In this document: one piece after another, positions 32,081-45,755 of the stretch | Layout of the letters: the number at the start of each line of letters is the position of its first letter | Position numbering within the stretch: the first letter of the stretch is position 1 | Assembly: GCF_010093815.1 (NCBI RefSeq) | Contig: NW_022985551.1 | Coordinates: 1,012,614-1,076,613, forward strand | Reading direction: 5' to 3' | Length of the DNA stretch: 64,000 nt | Source: Pseudovirgaria hyperparasitica | Lineage: Eukaryota > Ascomycota > Dothideomycetes > Acrospermales > Acrospermaceae | Notes under the pieces: model-generated | What the model was told of the DNA's origin: nothing | Databases searched by the model: none | The model's input: only the letters and a program-made list of their open reading frames with translations | Position numbers and translations under genes: made by a program

Positions 32081-35000
32081 ATGTCCCGAGTTCGAGCTGT
32101 GCTTGAAGCGCGTGAGACGTCTACAACAGATGAGTTCCTGTCTCTCATCGCAAATCCCTTTAATAGTGAGGTCGGCTACACCTGCTCTGCCAACTAAGAC
32201 GGTCACTAACGTGCTTGCCATAACAGCTTCAACAAGATGCTCTCCTCGTATCTCTTGCCACCTCTTTGGGTGTTACCGTCGCCATCGCACTCCTCTTCTG
32301 CTTCATACGACCCTACAACACCGTTGTGTATGCTCCAAAGCTCAAGCATGCGGATGCAAAACATGCACCCCCCGTACTGGGAAAAGGACCCTTCGCCTGG
32401 ATCAAACCAGTCTGGAAAACAACAGAGGAGGAGCTAATAGAGAAGATTGGCTTTGATGCTACGCTATTTCTACGGTTTACAAGAATGTGTCGGAACATGT
32501 TCATCGTTCTGACGATTATTGGCTGTGCCATAATCATTCCAGTCAACGTCGTGGGTGGGAAGCAGACTGCAGATGCGTTCAGCTCGCAGATCTCGACAAT
32601 ATATCGCCTGACGCCACAGTACATGTTTGGGGCTCCGTTCTGGGGCTTTGTGGCTATTGGATATTGCCTGACTGCAATAGTCTGCCCATTCTTATGGTGG
32701 AACTATCGTGCTGTTGCGCGCCTGCGACGAAAGTATTTTGACAGTCCAGAGTACCAGAACAGTTTGCACTCTAGGACGATTCTTGTCACCGATATTCCCC
32801 AGAGCCTGCGCAATGACGATGGTGTAATCAGTCTTGTTGATTCGGTCAAAGCCACGTCGAGCTTACCCCGGACTACCATTGCAAGAAACGTAAAGGAAAT
32901 CCCAGAGAAGTTGGAGGAGCACGAGAAAGCTGTCCGGCAATTGGAGAAAGTTTTGGCAAAGTATCTCGTGGATCCCGACCGCCTCCCGGCCACCCGACCA
33001 CTATGCAAACCCTCTAAGAAGGACAAATCACATCCTCCTAATCAGAAAGTCGACGCAATAGAATACCTCACAAATCGTATCGAAAGTCTGGAAGGCGAGA
33101 TCCGGATGCAAAGAGAGTCCGTCGATAACCGTAATCCAATGTCGTACGGATTCGCGAGCTACAAAACCATTGACGAAGCCCATGTCCTTGCTCATGCCGC
33201 AAAAGGAAAGAAGCCAAAGGGAGCAAGACTGCGACTGTCACCTAAACCATCAGATCTCCTATGGAAAAACTTGGGCATGGGCCCTTCTCTTCGACGTTAT
33301 CGCAGAATCATCAACAATCTATGGGTCGCACTTCTCACTATTGCCTGGATAGTCCCTAATGCTCTGATCGCCGTGTTCTTGACTGATCTAAGCAAGCTTG
33401 GCCGAGTCTGGCCAGCGTTCCAAACAGAGCTCGAAGCTCATCAGAACGGATGGGCCGCCGTACAGGGTGTGGCAGCTCCTGCGCTGACCTCCCTATTCTA
33501 TTTTTTTCTTCCAACAATCTTCAGGAGACTGTCAGCTCGCGCTGGTGATGTCTCGAAAACCTCTCGTGAGCGTCATGTCATTCACAAGTTGTACGCCTTC
33601 TTCGTCTTCAACAACCTCATCGTCTTCTCATTTTTCTCGTCTGTCTGGGGCCTCGTCACTTTTCTCATCAACAAGAGGAAGAAGGAGCACATGTCTTGGA
33701 GTCAAGCTCTTGATGAGGCTGAGCCCTTGAGGAAGATTATGGACACATTCTCCACCGTCAGTCCATTTTGGGTGAACTGGCTGCTGCAGCGCAACCTTGG
33801 AGCCGCTATCGATTTGTCACAGATCGTCAACCTGGCTTGGGGATCACTCCTACGGAAATTTACACACCCCACGCCACGAGAACTCATTGAATCAACTGCT
33901 CCTCCTCCATTCGACTACGCTTCGTACTACAACTATTTCCTCTTTTACACGACAGTCGCTCTGTGTTTCGCGGCATTTCAGCCAATTGTTCTACCAGTCA
34001 CCTGTCTCTATTTCACTATTGACTTTGTGCTGAAGAAATACCTCTTGATGTACGTTTTCGTCACTAAAACCGAATCCGGGGGACAATACTGGCGCATCCT
34101 GTTCAATCGCTTCATATTTGCGCTCCTCCTCGCCAATGTTTTTATTGCCCTCATGGTTGCGGCTAAGGCAGGCGAAACCCTGGTCTGGCAAATGTTGCCC
34201 GCTATGGCACCACTCCCATTCCTGATCATCGGCTTCAAGTTCTATTGTCACTGGGCCTTTGACGATCAAATCTATTGGTACAGCAAAGGCAATAAGAAAG
34301 ACAAAGAATCCGCCGGGCTACCGGACAAGCCGTCCCGCGATCGAGACCGTGTCGCTGTCCGCTTCGGTCACCCAGCGCTATATCGCAAACTCATGAAGCC
34401 GATGGTCCATGAAAAAGCCCGACACATGCTCACACAAATCTATGGTGGCCGCTTGAACTCCGACATCAATGACACAAATATCGGCGGCTATTCGGACAGC
34501 ATGACCATGAACCGCATGTCTGCCGGCCGACCAGGAAAATTGTCTGATCATCATCCCTTTGAGCTTGTCAAAGAGTCTCAGTTGGACTTCGAGCATTTCA
34601 AAGACCGCGCCGAGTTCGCACAAGAACACGGCGGTGAGGGTGAAATGTATGGTCGACCAACTGATATGATCCGGCCTGACACGCCTGGTCGTTTATATTC
34701 TGGTGATTCATCCGCGACACATTCGCGGAACGTTTCGGTCAACTCGCATATGTCTGATAAAACTCATACCCCTGAGCGGGTGTTGACACCGGGCGAGGAG
34801 CAAGGTACGACGTATCCCGCAGGATATCACGTCACGCCCGCACTGAGAGGGGCGAGTCCCGGACCTGGAAAGAGAGGTGCGTGGGAACAAGTCGGATTGC
34901 ACGCGGGACGAAGCACGACGACGTTGAATAGTCAGTACAGTGAGAGCTATGAGGCTCTGAGAGGGGCGGCGCCGATGGGTACGGCGGAGCCACACACTGC

Positions 35001-35085
35001 GGGATCCGGTCAAGGCAGATCGTCACCATACCAGACTCTAGATCATGAAGGCGGATATGACTATTTCAGAGGGAGACATCGATAG
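32081..35085 (+). CDS. CSC1/OSCA-like (DUF221) membrane channel
   Basis: Two exons, 32081-32170 and 32227-35085, give 982 residues. The first exon encodes SRVRAVLEARETSTTDEFLS then LIANPFNSE. The join uses a weak GTCGGC donor, but it keeps frame and restores NPFNSELQQDALLVSLATSL, as in fungal homologues; the intron has a CACTAACG branch point. The order is: first membrane helix (about 35-55), RPYNTVVYAPKLKHAD, two further helices near 110-185, a cytosolic loop with coiled coil (about 190-375), then the RSN1/7TM core (about 375-720). A long Ser/Pro/His-rich C-terminal tail follows. The family comprises osmosensitive, calcium-permeable cation channels of the plasma membrane (yeast Csc1, plant OSCA). 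Function in this organism is inferred from family only. Confidence 0.9.
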
Positions 35086-35646
35086 ACATGTAAGTACAAG
35101 ACGGAAAAACGAGGTAAAAGCTGCATTGCGAAGGCGTATTGGGTTTACATGCTACAAGCACTACGGTGAAGAGCACAATCTCCACAACTTTGGATATGAT
35201 ATCAAAAGAATATTCACAAAGCCATAAATACTCGCGAGATTGTATGCAGCTAAACATCAGGTGCACTTACTATGATCACTCGGCTCTTATGTTCCAGATG
35301 AGCCTACGGAGCATTGATCTGGGGACACTTTGCTGCCTGAAATATGCCTGATATGTCCCCAGACTAATGGTCCTCCTCTAGCTCATTATCTTAGCCTGGA
35401 CCCTGGCCGCTGTTACTAATTTAGTCAGCGCGTGGGCACAGAGTTAGAGATGACGCCACGCGTAGATGCTTCCCGAAACCATGTGCGTGAACTGCAATTG
35501 TCAGCGCTTGAGATTAAGATAGGTACTTGTGCTGCGCAACTCTTCAGACCTACCATGATATCCGACACTACGTATGAGACCTCCACCGTAACACCTTACA
35601 AGTCTCCGTCTGCGAGTTTCTCGCCCACAAGTGCGCCACATAGAAC
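35086..35646. other. Spacer before the UFD1-type gene
   Basis: About 560 bp between two genes in the same direction. It holds the channel gene's 3' UTR and the next promoter. No supported gene or RNA was seen. Confidence 0.5.
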
Positions 35647-37998
35647 ATGACCTCAAGCCCAGGTGTATCCCTGAAGTGGTCCACGAAGTACGTTGTCGAT
35701 TCCAGCACCTCCCGAACTGCGAAGCTACCCGGCGATAAGATTCTCCTTCCTCCATCTGCGCTCGAACAGCTGATCGCAGCAGCTCCTGTTGTATCTTCTG
35801 ACGCCGAGATCCGTACGAACACGACCAACTTCGACCCTTCGAATCCCTACGTGTTTGCGGCCGAAAGATATGCGCGAGCGCCTTACCAAGACCGACAACC
35901 ACAACTACCACATCCGCTCACTTTCAGGCTTGTCAATCCCGATAGTGGGCGTATAATCTATGCGGGCATACGGGAGTTCTCGGCGGAGGAGGAGACAGTA
36001 GTGTTGAGCAAATATCTTCGCGACCGGTTGGGATACTCGGATCCTGCGCACAATGAGGATTCACAGATGACAAATGGGTTCAGTGAGGATGGGGATCATA
36101 CGGCCCACACTGAAACATTAACAGTTTCTGTACAGCAACTTCCGAAAGGAACTTATGTGAAGCTACGACCCCTTGAGGCAGGATACGATGTCGAGGACTG
36201 GAAGGCGCTGCTAGAGCAACATCTCCGATCTAATTTCACTACTTTGACGAACGGTGACGAGTTGGTGGTACCGGTGCCGAATAGCAGGGGTAAGAGTGAA
36301 GAGTTTAGGTTTCTTGTGGATGGGTTTAAGCCGGAGAGCGATGCAATCTGCATAGTTGATACGGACCTGGAGGTGGATATTGAGGCACTGGACGAAGAGC
36401 AGGCTAGAGAGACGTTGAGAAGAATTGCCGCGAAGTTACACAAGGCACCGGGGAGTGCGGATGGTAGTTCGCCTGGTGGAGAATTACCGTTCATGCAGAC
36501 GGTCAGTGGGCAAGTCTTGGAAGGAGAGTACGTTGATTATGATCTGAATTCGTGGGATCGCTCCCAGGGCTTGGAGATCCAGCTCATACCCAATAACGAC
36601 GACGACGAACTTGATCTTTTCGTCAGCCCGTTTTCGACCAGGCAACGAGCCAGACCGAGAGAAGACGAGCATGTTTTTGCAGAGGTTTCCTCAACTTATC
36701 CAAAGATCGTCAGCATTCAACCGACGAATGTGGAGCTGGAAAATGCTGAGTCTCTACGCATCAGCGTATTAGCCTACTCGGCTGGAACGCCAGGTTCTAT
36801 AAATGAGTCGCTCTCGCCAAAAGCATTCACCCTACGAGCCTCTCCTATTGCTAGCGTCCACGATAGCAATAAGACAAATAGCGCACAAGAAGAATCACAA
36901 CACGACCCCAATGATGTTAAATGCGACAACTGCAATCGCTATGTCCCCAAGACTTCTCTCTTCCTCCACCAGAACTTCTGTCTCCGCAACAACATCCTCT
37001 GCCCGCGCGGCTGCGCTCAAGTCTTCCAAAAGCGCTCCCCCGAATACGCCGCTCACTGGCACTGCCCGCACGACTCCAGCTTCGGCAATACCCCCCTAAG
37101 CAAATCAAAGCACGACGCCCTCTACCACACCCCAACAACCTGCCCCTCCTGCTCCCTCCCCTTCACCACCCTCCCCGAACTCGCACACCACCGCGTCACA
37201 GAGTGCCCGGGCAAGCTCATCCTCTGCCAATTCTGCCACCTCGAAGTCCCACAAGAAGGCGACCCCACCCAGCCCCCAGACGCTGAAGTCCTCATCTCCG
37301 GCCTCACCCCGCACGAAGTCGCCGACGGCGCCCGCACAACGGAATGCCATCTCTGCAACAAGATTGTGCGCCTGCGCGACATGGCCACTCACATGCGCCA
37401 CCACGACTTCGAGCGTTCGGCCCGGCCCGTGCCGCGGCTCTGCCGCAATCTGCTCTGCGGCCGCACGCTGGACGGGGTCAACAAAGCCGGCGACACGCGT
37501 GCCGGCACGCGCCAGGGCCAAGGCCCGGGTAATGATATGGGCCTATGCAGTATTTGCTATAGCCCGCTGTACGCGGGACTGCATGATCCCGAGGGCAAGG
37601 CGCTCAGACGACGGGTCGAGAGGCGCTATCTCGGCCAGCTCATGACCGGGTGTGGGAAGGCCTGGTGCGCGAACCAGATGTGTCGGACGGGCAGGAAGAC
37701 GGCGACTGGGGTGGATAAGGCGGTCAGTATGAAGGACGGCGTCCCGCTCGTGAGGCCGTATCTGGAGGGCCTCCTGGTAGGCGCGGGGGAGTGGAGCACG
37801 CCGCTGCATTTCTGCGTTGATGAGGGCAGTCAGAAGAGGAGGGTGATGGCGGAGATGATTGCGGCTGAGCCGGGTGTGGATGCGAAGGCGGGCTATGCGG
37901 AGGAGTGGTGTGTTGCTGCGCTTGAGGCGGAGATGGGCAGTATAGATGGCGCGAGGACGTGGTTGAAGAATTGGGCGCCGAGGAGGGGCGAGCGGTGA
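35647..37998 (+). CDS. UFD1-type ubiquitin-fusion degradation protein with C-terminal zinc fingers
   Basis: Intronless 783-residue protein. The N-terminal 220 residues carry the UFD1/Npl4-binding double-barrel region. GDKILLPPSALEQL begins it, then FRLVNPDSGRIIYAGIREFS and VSVQQLPKGTYVKLRPLEAG. Residues about 425-640 form a Cys/His-rich block: KCDNCNRYVPKTSLFLHQNFC, CPRGC...HWHCPHD and CPSCSLPFTTLPELAHHRVTECPG, then CQFC and TECHLCNKIVRLRDMATHMRHH. It resembles TRAF-type or tandem C2H2-like fingers. The C-terminus contains a helical ARTWLKNWAP segment. UFD1 works with Cdc48 and Npl4 in extracting ubiquitylated proteins. This long zinc-finger form is a filamentous-fungal relative rather than the canonical short Ufd1. 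The C-terminal part is GC-rich at third positions compared with the first half. Confidence 0.85.
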   Translation: MTSSPGVSLKWSTKYVVDSSTSRTAKLPGDKILLPPSALEQLIAAAPVVSSDAEIRTNTTNFDPSNPYVFAAERYARAPYQDRQPQLPHPLTFRLVNPDSGRIIYAGIREFSAEEETVVLSKYLRDRLGYSDPAHNEDSQMTNGFSEDGDHTAHTETLTVSVQQLPKGTYVKLRPLEAGYDVEDWKALLEQHLRSNFTTLTNGDELVVPVPNSRGKSEEFRFLVDGFKPESDAICIVDTDLEVDIEALDEEQARETLRRIAAKLHKAPGSADGSSPGGELPFMQTVSGQVLEGEYVDYDLNSWDRSQGLEIQLIPNNDDDELDLFVSPFSTRQRARPREDEHVFAEVSSTYPKIVSIQPTNVELENAESLRISVLAYSAGTPGSINESLSPKAFTLRASPIASVHDSNKTNSAQEESQHDPNDVKCDNCNRYVPKTSLFLHQNFCLRNNILCPRGCAQVFQKRSPEYAAHWHCPHDSSFGNTPLSKSKHDALYHTPTTCPSCSLPFTTLPELAHHRVTECPGKLILCQFCHLEVPQEGDPTQPPDAEVLISGLTPHEVADGARTTECHLCNKIVRLRDMATHMRHHDFERSARPVPRLCRNLLCGRTLDGVNKAGDTRAGTRQGQGPGNDMGLCSICYSPLYAGLHDPEGKALRRRVERRYLGQLMTGCGKAWCANQMCRTGRKTATGVDKAVSMKDGVPLVRPYLEGLLVGAGEWSTPLHFCVDEGSQKRRVMAEMIAAEPGVDAKAGYAEEWCVAALEAEMGSIDGARTWLKNWAPRRGER

Positions 37999-38547
37999 TT
38001 TATTCTCGGGTGTGAGGGCGGTGGAGGGGAGGGGACGGCGTTGTTGACGGAGCTGGTGTGGTGGTGCATATATGGCTCGAACGACTCGATCTTGTTCTAT
38101 ACATCCTATTTGAGGAGCATATACATAAGGCAGGATTACTATAAATTACGAGCATTCAGAGAAGCATACCCTCTATCTCCTAGTTTATCACGTAGCACTT
38201 TCCATCCATACACGCCGTAGCTCGATTAGGATATCTAGTACGCAATGATATGGACACTACTTATCCATTGATGCTTTTTGAGGTCTAGGCCAGCTTTTTT
38301 CTGGCTCATGCTACATGTTCTGGAGGCTACCTAGTGACGAGTAAATGCATTCATCTTGACGGTCTTCTACATTGGCTACAGGAAACGCCTTATGCAAAGT
38401 AAGTAATTCAAAATGGGATGGTGTATTACTACTATGTCATACCGTGTAATATCAACATACGGCCTAAAGCAAACTTTCAAATTATAATAATAGGAAGGTC
38501 TTATGAGAGTATAAAGAGAAATAGGACAGTGTCAAGTGAGACCACTT
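37999..38547. other. Convergent 3' flank
   Basis: About 550 bp, A+T-rich toward 38400-38520, between the UFD1-type gene and the convergent kinase gene. It holds both 3' UTRs. No other feature was recognised. Confidence 0.5.
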
Positions 38548-40794
38548 TCAAGAGGCCTTGAGTTCGGACACAGTGGCTGGAATGCCGGCAAGACCACTAA
38601 CGCTTCTTCGAGAAGCACTGGAGTTGGACATTTGCCGCTGTAAAGACGACGTGGAGAATTCTGATACTGGTGGCGATGAGGGTGGACTGGGTGGGTGATG
38701 GTTCTGGGGCGGTGGCACGAATGAAACCCGAAAGCTCGTCTCTTGGGTCGATTTCGACTCCCGAAGCCTCTGTCTCGATCGGATTGCTTCGAGTTCCTCG
38801 CGTATATCTGATGCCAGCGGCCGTTTTCCGGGATCCTTTGTCAAGATTGCGAGAATGAGATCCTTGCATTCTACAACCCATTGTTGCCTCGGTGCCTCAC
38901 ATCTTGTGGGTAGAAGATTCAACCACTTCACAATTGAAGGCTTGATCTCACCGTAGTTCGACGGGCTTCTGCTGTGGAACGAGGGCCCTTCTGTGTCGTC
39001 ACCTCTCGCGACTTGGCGAAGTTCTTCGATGAGTGCTGGGTCGACGGCGAAAGTGACGACCTCGATAAGGATACAGCCGAGTGACCATATGTCTGCCCTA
39101 CGAGCATGGATTGGATTCTGCCCTTGGGCGCCCAGCCGATCCAGTTCGGGTGCGGTAAAGGTACCTTTCCCGCGTTTGGGTGAAGTCTTGCGTCCAGGAA
39201 TTTGAGTCTGGACAGATAGTGCAGTCCCCGAGTCTAAATATAGCGCTCTGTCGTGCTGGTCTGGGTGACTCATATGTGTTGCCCTCCTAGGCGATCCGGA
39301 GTGCGCAGATACGGGCGAGGGAGTCCTGCTCATTGGACGTCTGAGAGAGTCTGGTTGGCCTTGAAGGTCCTCATTGAGTCTCTCATATGACAGTACACTG
39401 GATCCCGCCTTTGGACTGTCCCGTTTCGGCTTGATACGAGAAATTCCGAAGTCTGTGATTTTCCACTTGCCCACAGGGTAGCGGTGAGTAGGCGTAGGTT
39501 CATCGGGGACGAATACGAGGATATTCTCAGGCGTCAAATCGTTATGTGAGCGACTTAGCATCGCACTATCATAAAGCCCATTGTGTAGAAAGTCGAGTGC
39601 ATCGGCGATGCTTTTGCATTGGTCGATGAGGTCCATCGATCCATAGAGATGAGAGTTGTTCCGTCCAAAAGGCGAACAGCCTCGACGCGTTGTCCTAGAG
39701 TCAGCTGGGCTCTTCGAAAGAAAATAATTCAGATCGAAATCAGCCAGATCGTACAATATTCTGTACCATTTCGTATGGACAGGATGATCCTCTACAAGGA
39801 TGGCAAAATTGACCAAAATGTGGTCATGCTTGCTCAAGCTTCGTCGAAGCTTTTTGAGGTTCTGAATCTCTTCGTAAAGAACGTCTTTGGCCATAATGTT
39901 CTTACACGCCACGGCGTACGGCTACGAAAATAGTCAATAAGAATCTGAAAAGAAGTAGAAAGGTTATAGGAGACCACTAACCTTTCTGGTGAAAGTAACA
40001 AGTGTTCCATCACTGTACTTCAAATGTCCAGCAGCGATCACCTCCTTCGTGACCGAGGCGGTAGCTCCCTCGCCGATTTTTTCACTGGCTTGGGTGAAAG
40101 GTAACGGGCTGCAAAACCCTTGACCAAGATGGATCTCCTCATGAAACCGCGTTATGACCAAAGGACAAAATGCCCACTGGAACTTGTAAAATGGAACTGC
40201 ATGTGCTCTGAGGAAATGAGGTTGGTTTAAAGCCTCTTTGTTAAATGGCAAATACTCATCCGACCGCTGCATGTTCTCGTTAAAGACTCGCGGTAGGCTG
40301 TCCCAATCTGAGTATTTGCAGAGGGTAAGTATCATCAAAATCTTCAGGTACGGGGTGATATAATTGACGGAAGCACAGAAATGAATATACCATCTTTGAC
40401 CTGCGTAGAAATGCTTGTGCTTTCGCCAGAAGGATTGGACCTCGCTATCGGGAAATATTTCTCCCCTATCAAACCTTTCGTTTAGTTCGTCGTGGATGTC
40501 CTGATACTTTTCAGCCCATCTGACCGGGTCTATCTGAGGTACAGGACTGTAAGGCTCCGGATTGGTCTGCTGGGCTGGTAGGTCACTTTTATGCGCTGTG
40601 ACTAATGTCGTTGGTGTCGCCGGTTGTGGTGTCGCATCTACTTGCGATATGAATGTGTTCCGATTCTCATAGCGATTACTGTTAGAGGTGGTAGGCTGCG
40701 CCGTGAGAATCAACTCGTGTTTGCGCCTGGTATCTTGTCGCGCTCTGATTCTCCGCTTCCACCACCGCTGAACAGATATGGGGAAGGATTTCAT
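38548..40794 (-). CDS. Divergent protein kinase with N-terminal regulatory region
   Basis: Two exons on the minus strand, 40794-39982 and 39921-38548, give 728 residues. The 60-base intron (GTTAGT...TCGTAG) lies inside the kinase domain, between the glycine loop and the ATP-binding lysine. The N-terminal 235 residues are not recognised; they include an aromatic segment (YAGQRWYIHFCASVNYITPY). The kinase domain follows: glycine loop IGEGATASV (240-248), VACKNI lysine K278, catalytic loop HNDLTPEN (397-404), DFG at 428-430 and APE at 528-530. The catalytic loop has Thr where most Ser/Thr kinases have Lys. About 98 Ser/Pro-rich residues separate DFG from APE, far more than usual. It looks like a fungal-expanded kinase family. 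Activity and substrates are unknown. The C-terminal tail is Pro/Ser-rich. Confidence 0.82.
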
Positions 40795-42540
40795 GTCGTG
40801 GAGCTCCGTTCATTCGGGGAGATGATAGACTCGTCTGCAGTCTGCGACTGAAAATTCACTAGAAAGGTCATGAACTTTGCACGATATGCAAAACTTATGT
40901 AGCATGTGTGAGTACAGAGAAGTAGTAAGTTGCCACAAGGCTGTGCTGTAGGCTTATATCAACCTCCTCGAAGCCCCAAGGCGTGTCACAGGAAGCGCAC
41001 ATTTCCAGGTAACTGTGACCGGTCAGAGGCTTATCAATGATTTCACTTCGACGCTTGTGCTTGCAGGGGAGGGGGGGTACGCAGGATCTCAGCCTGCTTA
41101 CTTTTGGTGCAATGCCAAACCAATATCACCATGTTATAACGTCTGGTAGCGCAATATATATCTACGAAGAAGACCTTCAGGCTTTTTTTCAAGTACTTCC
41201 GAGCCTAGGGGCACGAAGCGCTTTCATATTGTTGTAGGTACGTGCCAGCGAGGGTATATTTTGTACTGACATTGTCAGATGAGACGCGACTGTTGGATTT
41301 TCTGCGCCCGAGAGGAAATCCAACATGTTGTCTTGCATATGCAAACCCGTTTACATTTTGGACCTAGGAGGCATTTGAGTGAGTGTCCGACTCGTGATGG
41401 AGTTGAGAAACTGAACGTATAGCGAAATTTCAAAGAGAGCTCCAGCTACTGGCTAGTATGTTGACTGAGCGCATCCTCAGAGTCGAGACTTGTGCAGCTG
41501 GCTGAGTTGGACTTGATGGCCTGGTAACAGAGTATGGGGTCGAGTGGTTCACGGAAAGTGGTAGAGCCAATCAAATGAAATCTTTCGAAGCAGCGTGTCC
41601 TAAGCTCGTGGAATGCTTATATACCCCCCTTTTTTCCAATTAGATAGTAATTGCAGCAGCCTGCTGGGGGCGGTTTGCCACCAATGTACGATAAGCTACA
41701 GCCAGAAAGAAGCAACCCACAAAAGATCGTGCTAGACGCAGCGAGCTCTCTGACCGCTAAACAGGCTGCGAGGTGATACCGATGACCAGGATTTGACGGC
41801 CACGTTGTAATGATATTGAAGATTTCTCCTGGACCTGGACACACTCTTCAGTTACAGAACAGCATTCTCAGTTATGACAGTGACGCAAGCGCAAATCGAC
41901 GTGCCAAGACAACCCTTCAACATTGAAAGCAATGTCCTCTTTCAATAACTCGAGGCTGATACAGGGAAAGTGTTCGAATCATCAGGAGCACTTCACATAT
42001 CCGTGTTGTACATCAAAGGTCAGTTAGTCGGTGCTCACTCGATCAACATGCTGACGTTGTGAAATGCATAGATAGTGGCGAACACAGCCATAGTTGCATA
42101 GTGGACGAGGTTCCAGAGGACGTAATTCAGCAACTTCGTGAAGTGGGTAGCTATGTCCTCCAAACTATGTATGTACGCAGGCTAAGAGGCGTACCACTGA
42201 GCTGGCTCTGCAGCTCGGTTTTCTAAAAGTTCTCACAGAGTCGCATACAATGCACAAAGAGCACAATGATCGCTATGCTCAATGAGAGTTCGATATTCTT
42301 TCGACGTTCCTTGAAGTTCTGTTATGATTTGAGAATCGTCTACGGGTCTTCGGAAGCTCATCAAGCACTGTGCACTGGCATCAAGAAAATAGCAGCGCCT
42401 TCGGTTTGTGGGAAATCCGGGTAGGTTGTTATGAATGCTGAATAATGTATAGATAATAGCTACCAATTCGTGTATGTAGAACGTAGCGGAGACAGACGGG
42501 AGTATTCCACAGCCATCGGAGCGGAAAAGACTCGTTCCTA
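40795..42540. other. Intergenic region with no clear gene
   Basis: About 1.75 kb. The kinase promoter must lie at the left end. A TATATACC sequence occurs near 41620. Part of the right half might hold eroded upstream exons of the CorA-like remnant, but I could not join any convincingly. No transposon termini were seen. Confidence 0.45.
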
Positions 42541-43387
42541 ATGCTTCATCCTCGAAATGCACCGGCAGCTCACAAATGGCTCGAAAGATACTGTGCAGAT
42601 ACTGCAAGCAGCCGCGCTCTTCAGTCGCCTCCTATGAACGTTCATCGAGTCCTGCTATCTTCATTTTTGCATCTGTGGCGAGATCAGATTGAAGCCTTCA
42701 GTTTTGGTATAGCAACAACGGTAATACTCGCTCTGCTTTGCAGTGATAATCACTCAATGTCGATGTAGACACTTTCGAGGCCGAGCACCTCCAGGATATG
42801 CGGCGTTTGGAAGATAAAATCGGCTGCAGAACGATGAAATGCTTGAAAAGTACCAGGACTCTCATTGCCACGCTTTTAACTATATGCGATGGACTTCATA
42901 GTCGGAATACAAATTTTTTCAAGATGACGTCGAGAGCGAAATGGAGGTTGGGCAACCTCAGCCAATAGGTGGAGGAGGACATCAGCTCTGCAGAGATCCT
43001 GGAAAGGAGAGTGCAAGCGACCTTTGGGCTGGTGAATGACCAAAGGGACGTGTAGGATCAATCGTCCAACTGACTATGTCTTGTGTCCAGCTCGCAGACC
43101 TCCTCGATCATCGAAGTCAGGTAGCATCGTCTGACATGAACAAGTCCATGTACAGTCTCACGCGCAAAAGTGTTGATGATAGCGCTACGGTGCGTGTGAT
43201 TACGGTATTCACGCTGATCTATCTTCCAGCTTCATTCATAGCAACGGTGCTTGAGACGAATCTCTTCAAATTCCAGGATGATAGTGAAGCACTTCGGATC
43301 CCTCCCCAACTCTGGATTTACGTTGCGGTGGCGTTGCCGTTGACATTTCTGACTGTGGGGCTGGTGGGTTTTCAAGACGAGGCATGA
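42541..43387 (+). pseudogene. CorA-like membrane protein remnant with an internal stop
   Basis: Three exon-like blocks, 42541-42706, 42769-43031 and 43091-43387, join in frame through introns of 62 and 59 bases (GTATAG...TGTAG and GTGAAT...TCCAG). The product runs VHRVLLSSFLHLWRDQIEAF, then HLQDMRRLEDKI, ILERRVQATFGLLADLLDHR, and SVDDSATVRVITVFTLIYLP. Two terminal membrane helices follow. This is the C-terminal architecture of fungal CorA-like proteins, where the end of the first helix normally has a GMN/GTN motif; here it reads ETN. One in-frame TAG interrupts the second block at 42966-42968. The N-terminal half of the family was not found upstream. I therefore call it a decaying gene, although a third undetected intron could in principle remove the stop. 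Confidence 0.6.
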
Positions 43388-43893
43388 CAACAAAGGTCAA
43401 GACGAGGAGACAATTCAGCGGCATCTTTCATGTGCATAGATTGATTTAGGTGTGTAGGCCGCTATTTTGGGGATAATAGGCCTGGGTCAGCGATAATGAG
43501 ACAACCTATCAAACCTTCGTGTAAGCGTGTATTGGCTGAATACTTTTTAGATTTGGTGATGACCGAGACGCGGCAGCACGCTGAGGATAGTGCTACGATA
43601 TGGTGACTGACTATCGGACAACTACTAATAGGTAGAGGCTTTGATTGTCCGGAATGGAAAGAGATGCTGGGTGCATTACCTAGAAAATCGTTGGGATCAG
43701 TGCATTTGGTCCGTGCAATCATCGGAGACCCTTGATGTTGAGGGCGATCTTTACTGGTTATGGCGAACCGGTGGTGGCATCCGTCATCGAGGGTCCGATA
43801 ATTGCCCCTCAGTTTGCGTCTACAAATAAATTTGATTTCCATCGAGGACAACACAGACCTTTGCTATCACTTCACGATTTACACACAACCATA
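43388..43893. other. Spacer before phosphoglucomutase
   Basis: About 500 bp containing the promoter and 5' UTR of the phosphoglucomutase gene. Short frames in it are not supported. Confidence 0.5.

Positions 43894-45755
<1,862 letters not shown>

Noticed and set aside
31746-32456. A 236-codon plus-strand frame overlapping the start of the CSC1-like gene.
   Set aside because: It runs out of frame through the channel gene, and its upstream part is pyrimidine-rich UTR-like sequence.
42233-42607. A 124-codon minus-strand frame next to the CorA-like remnant.
   Set aside because: No domain, and it overlaps the plus-strand block that reads as CorA-like sequence.
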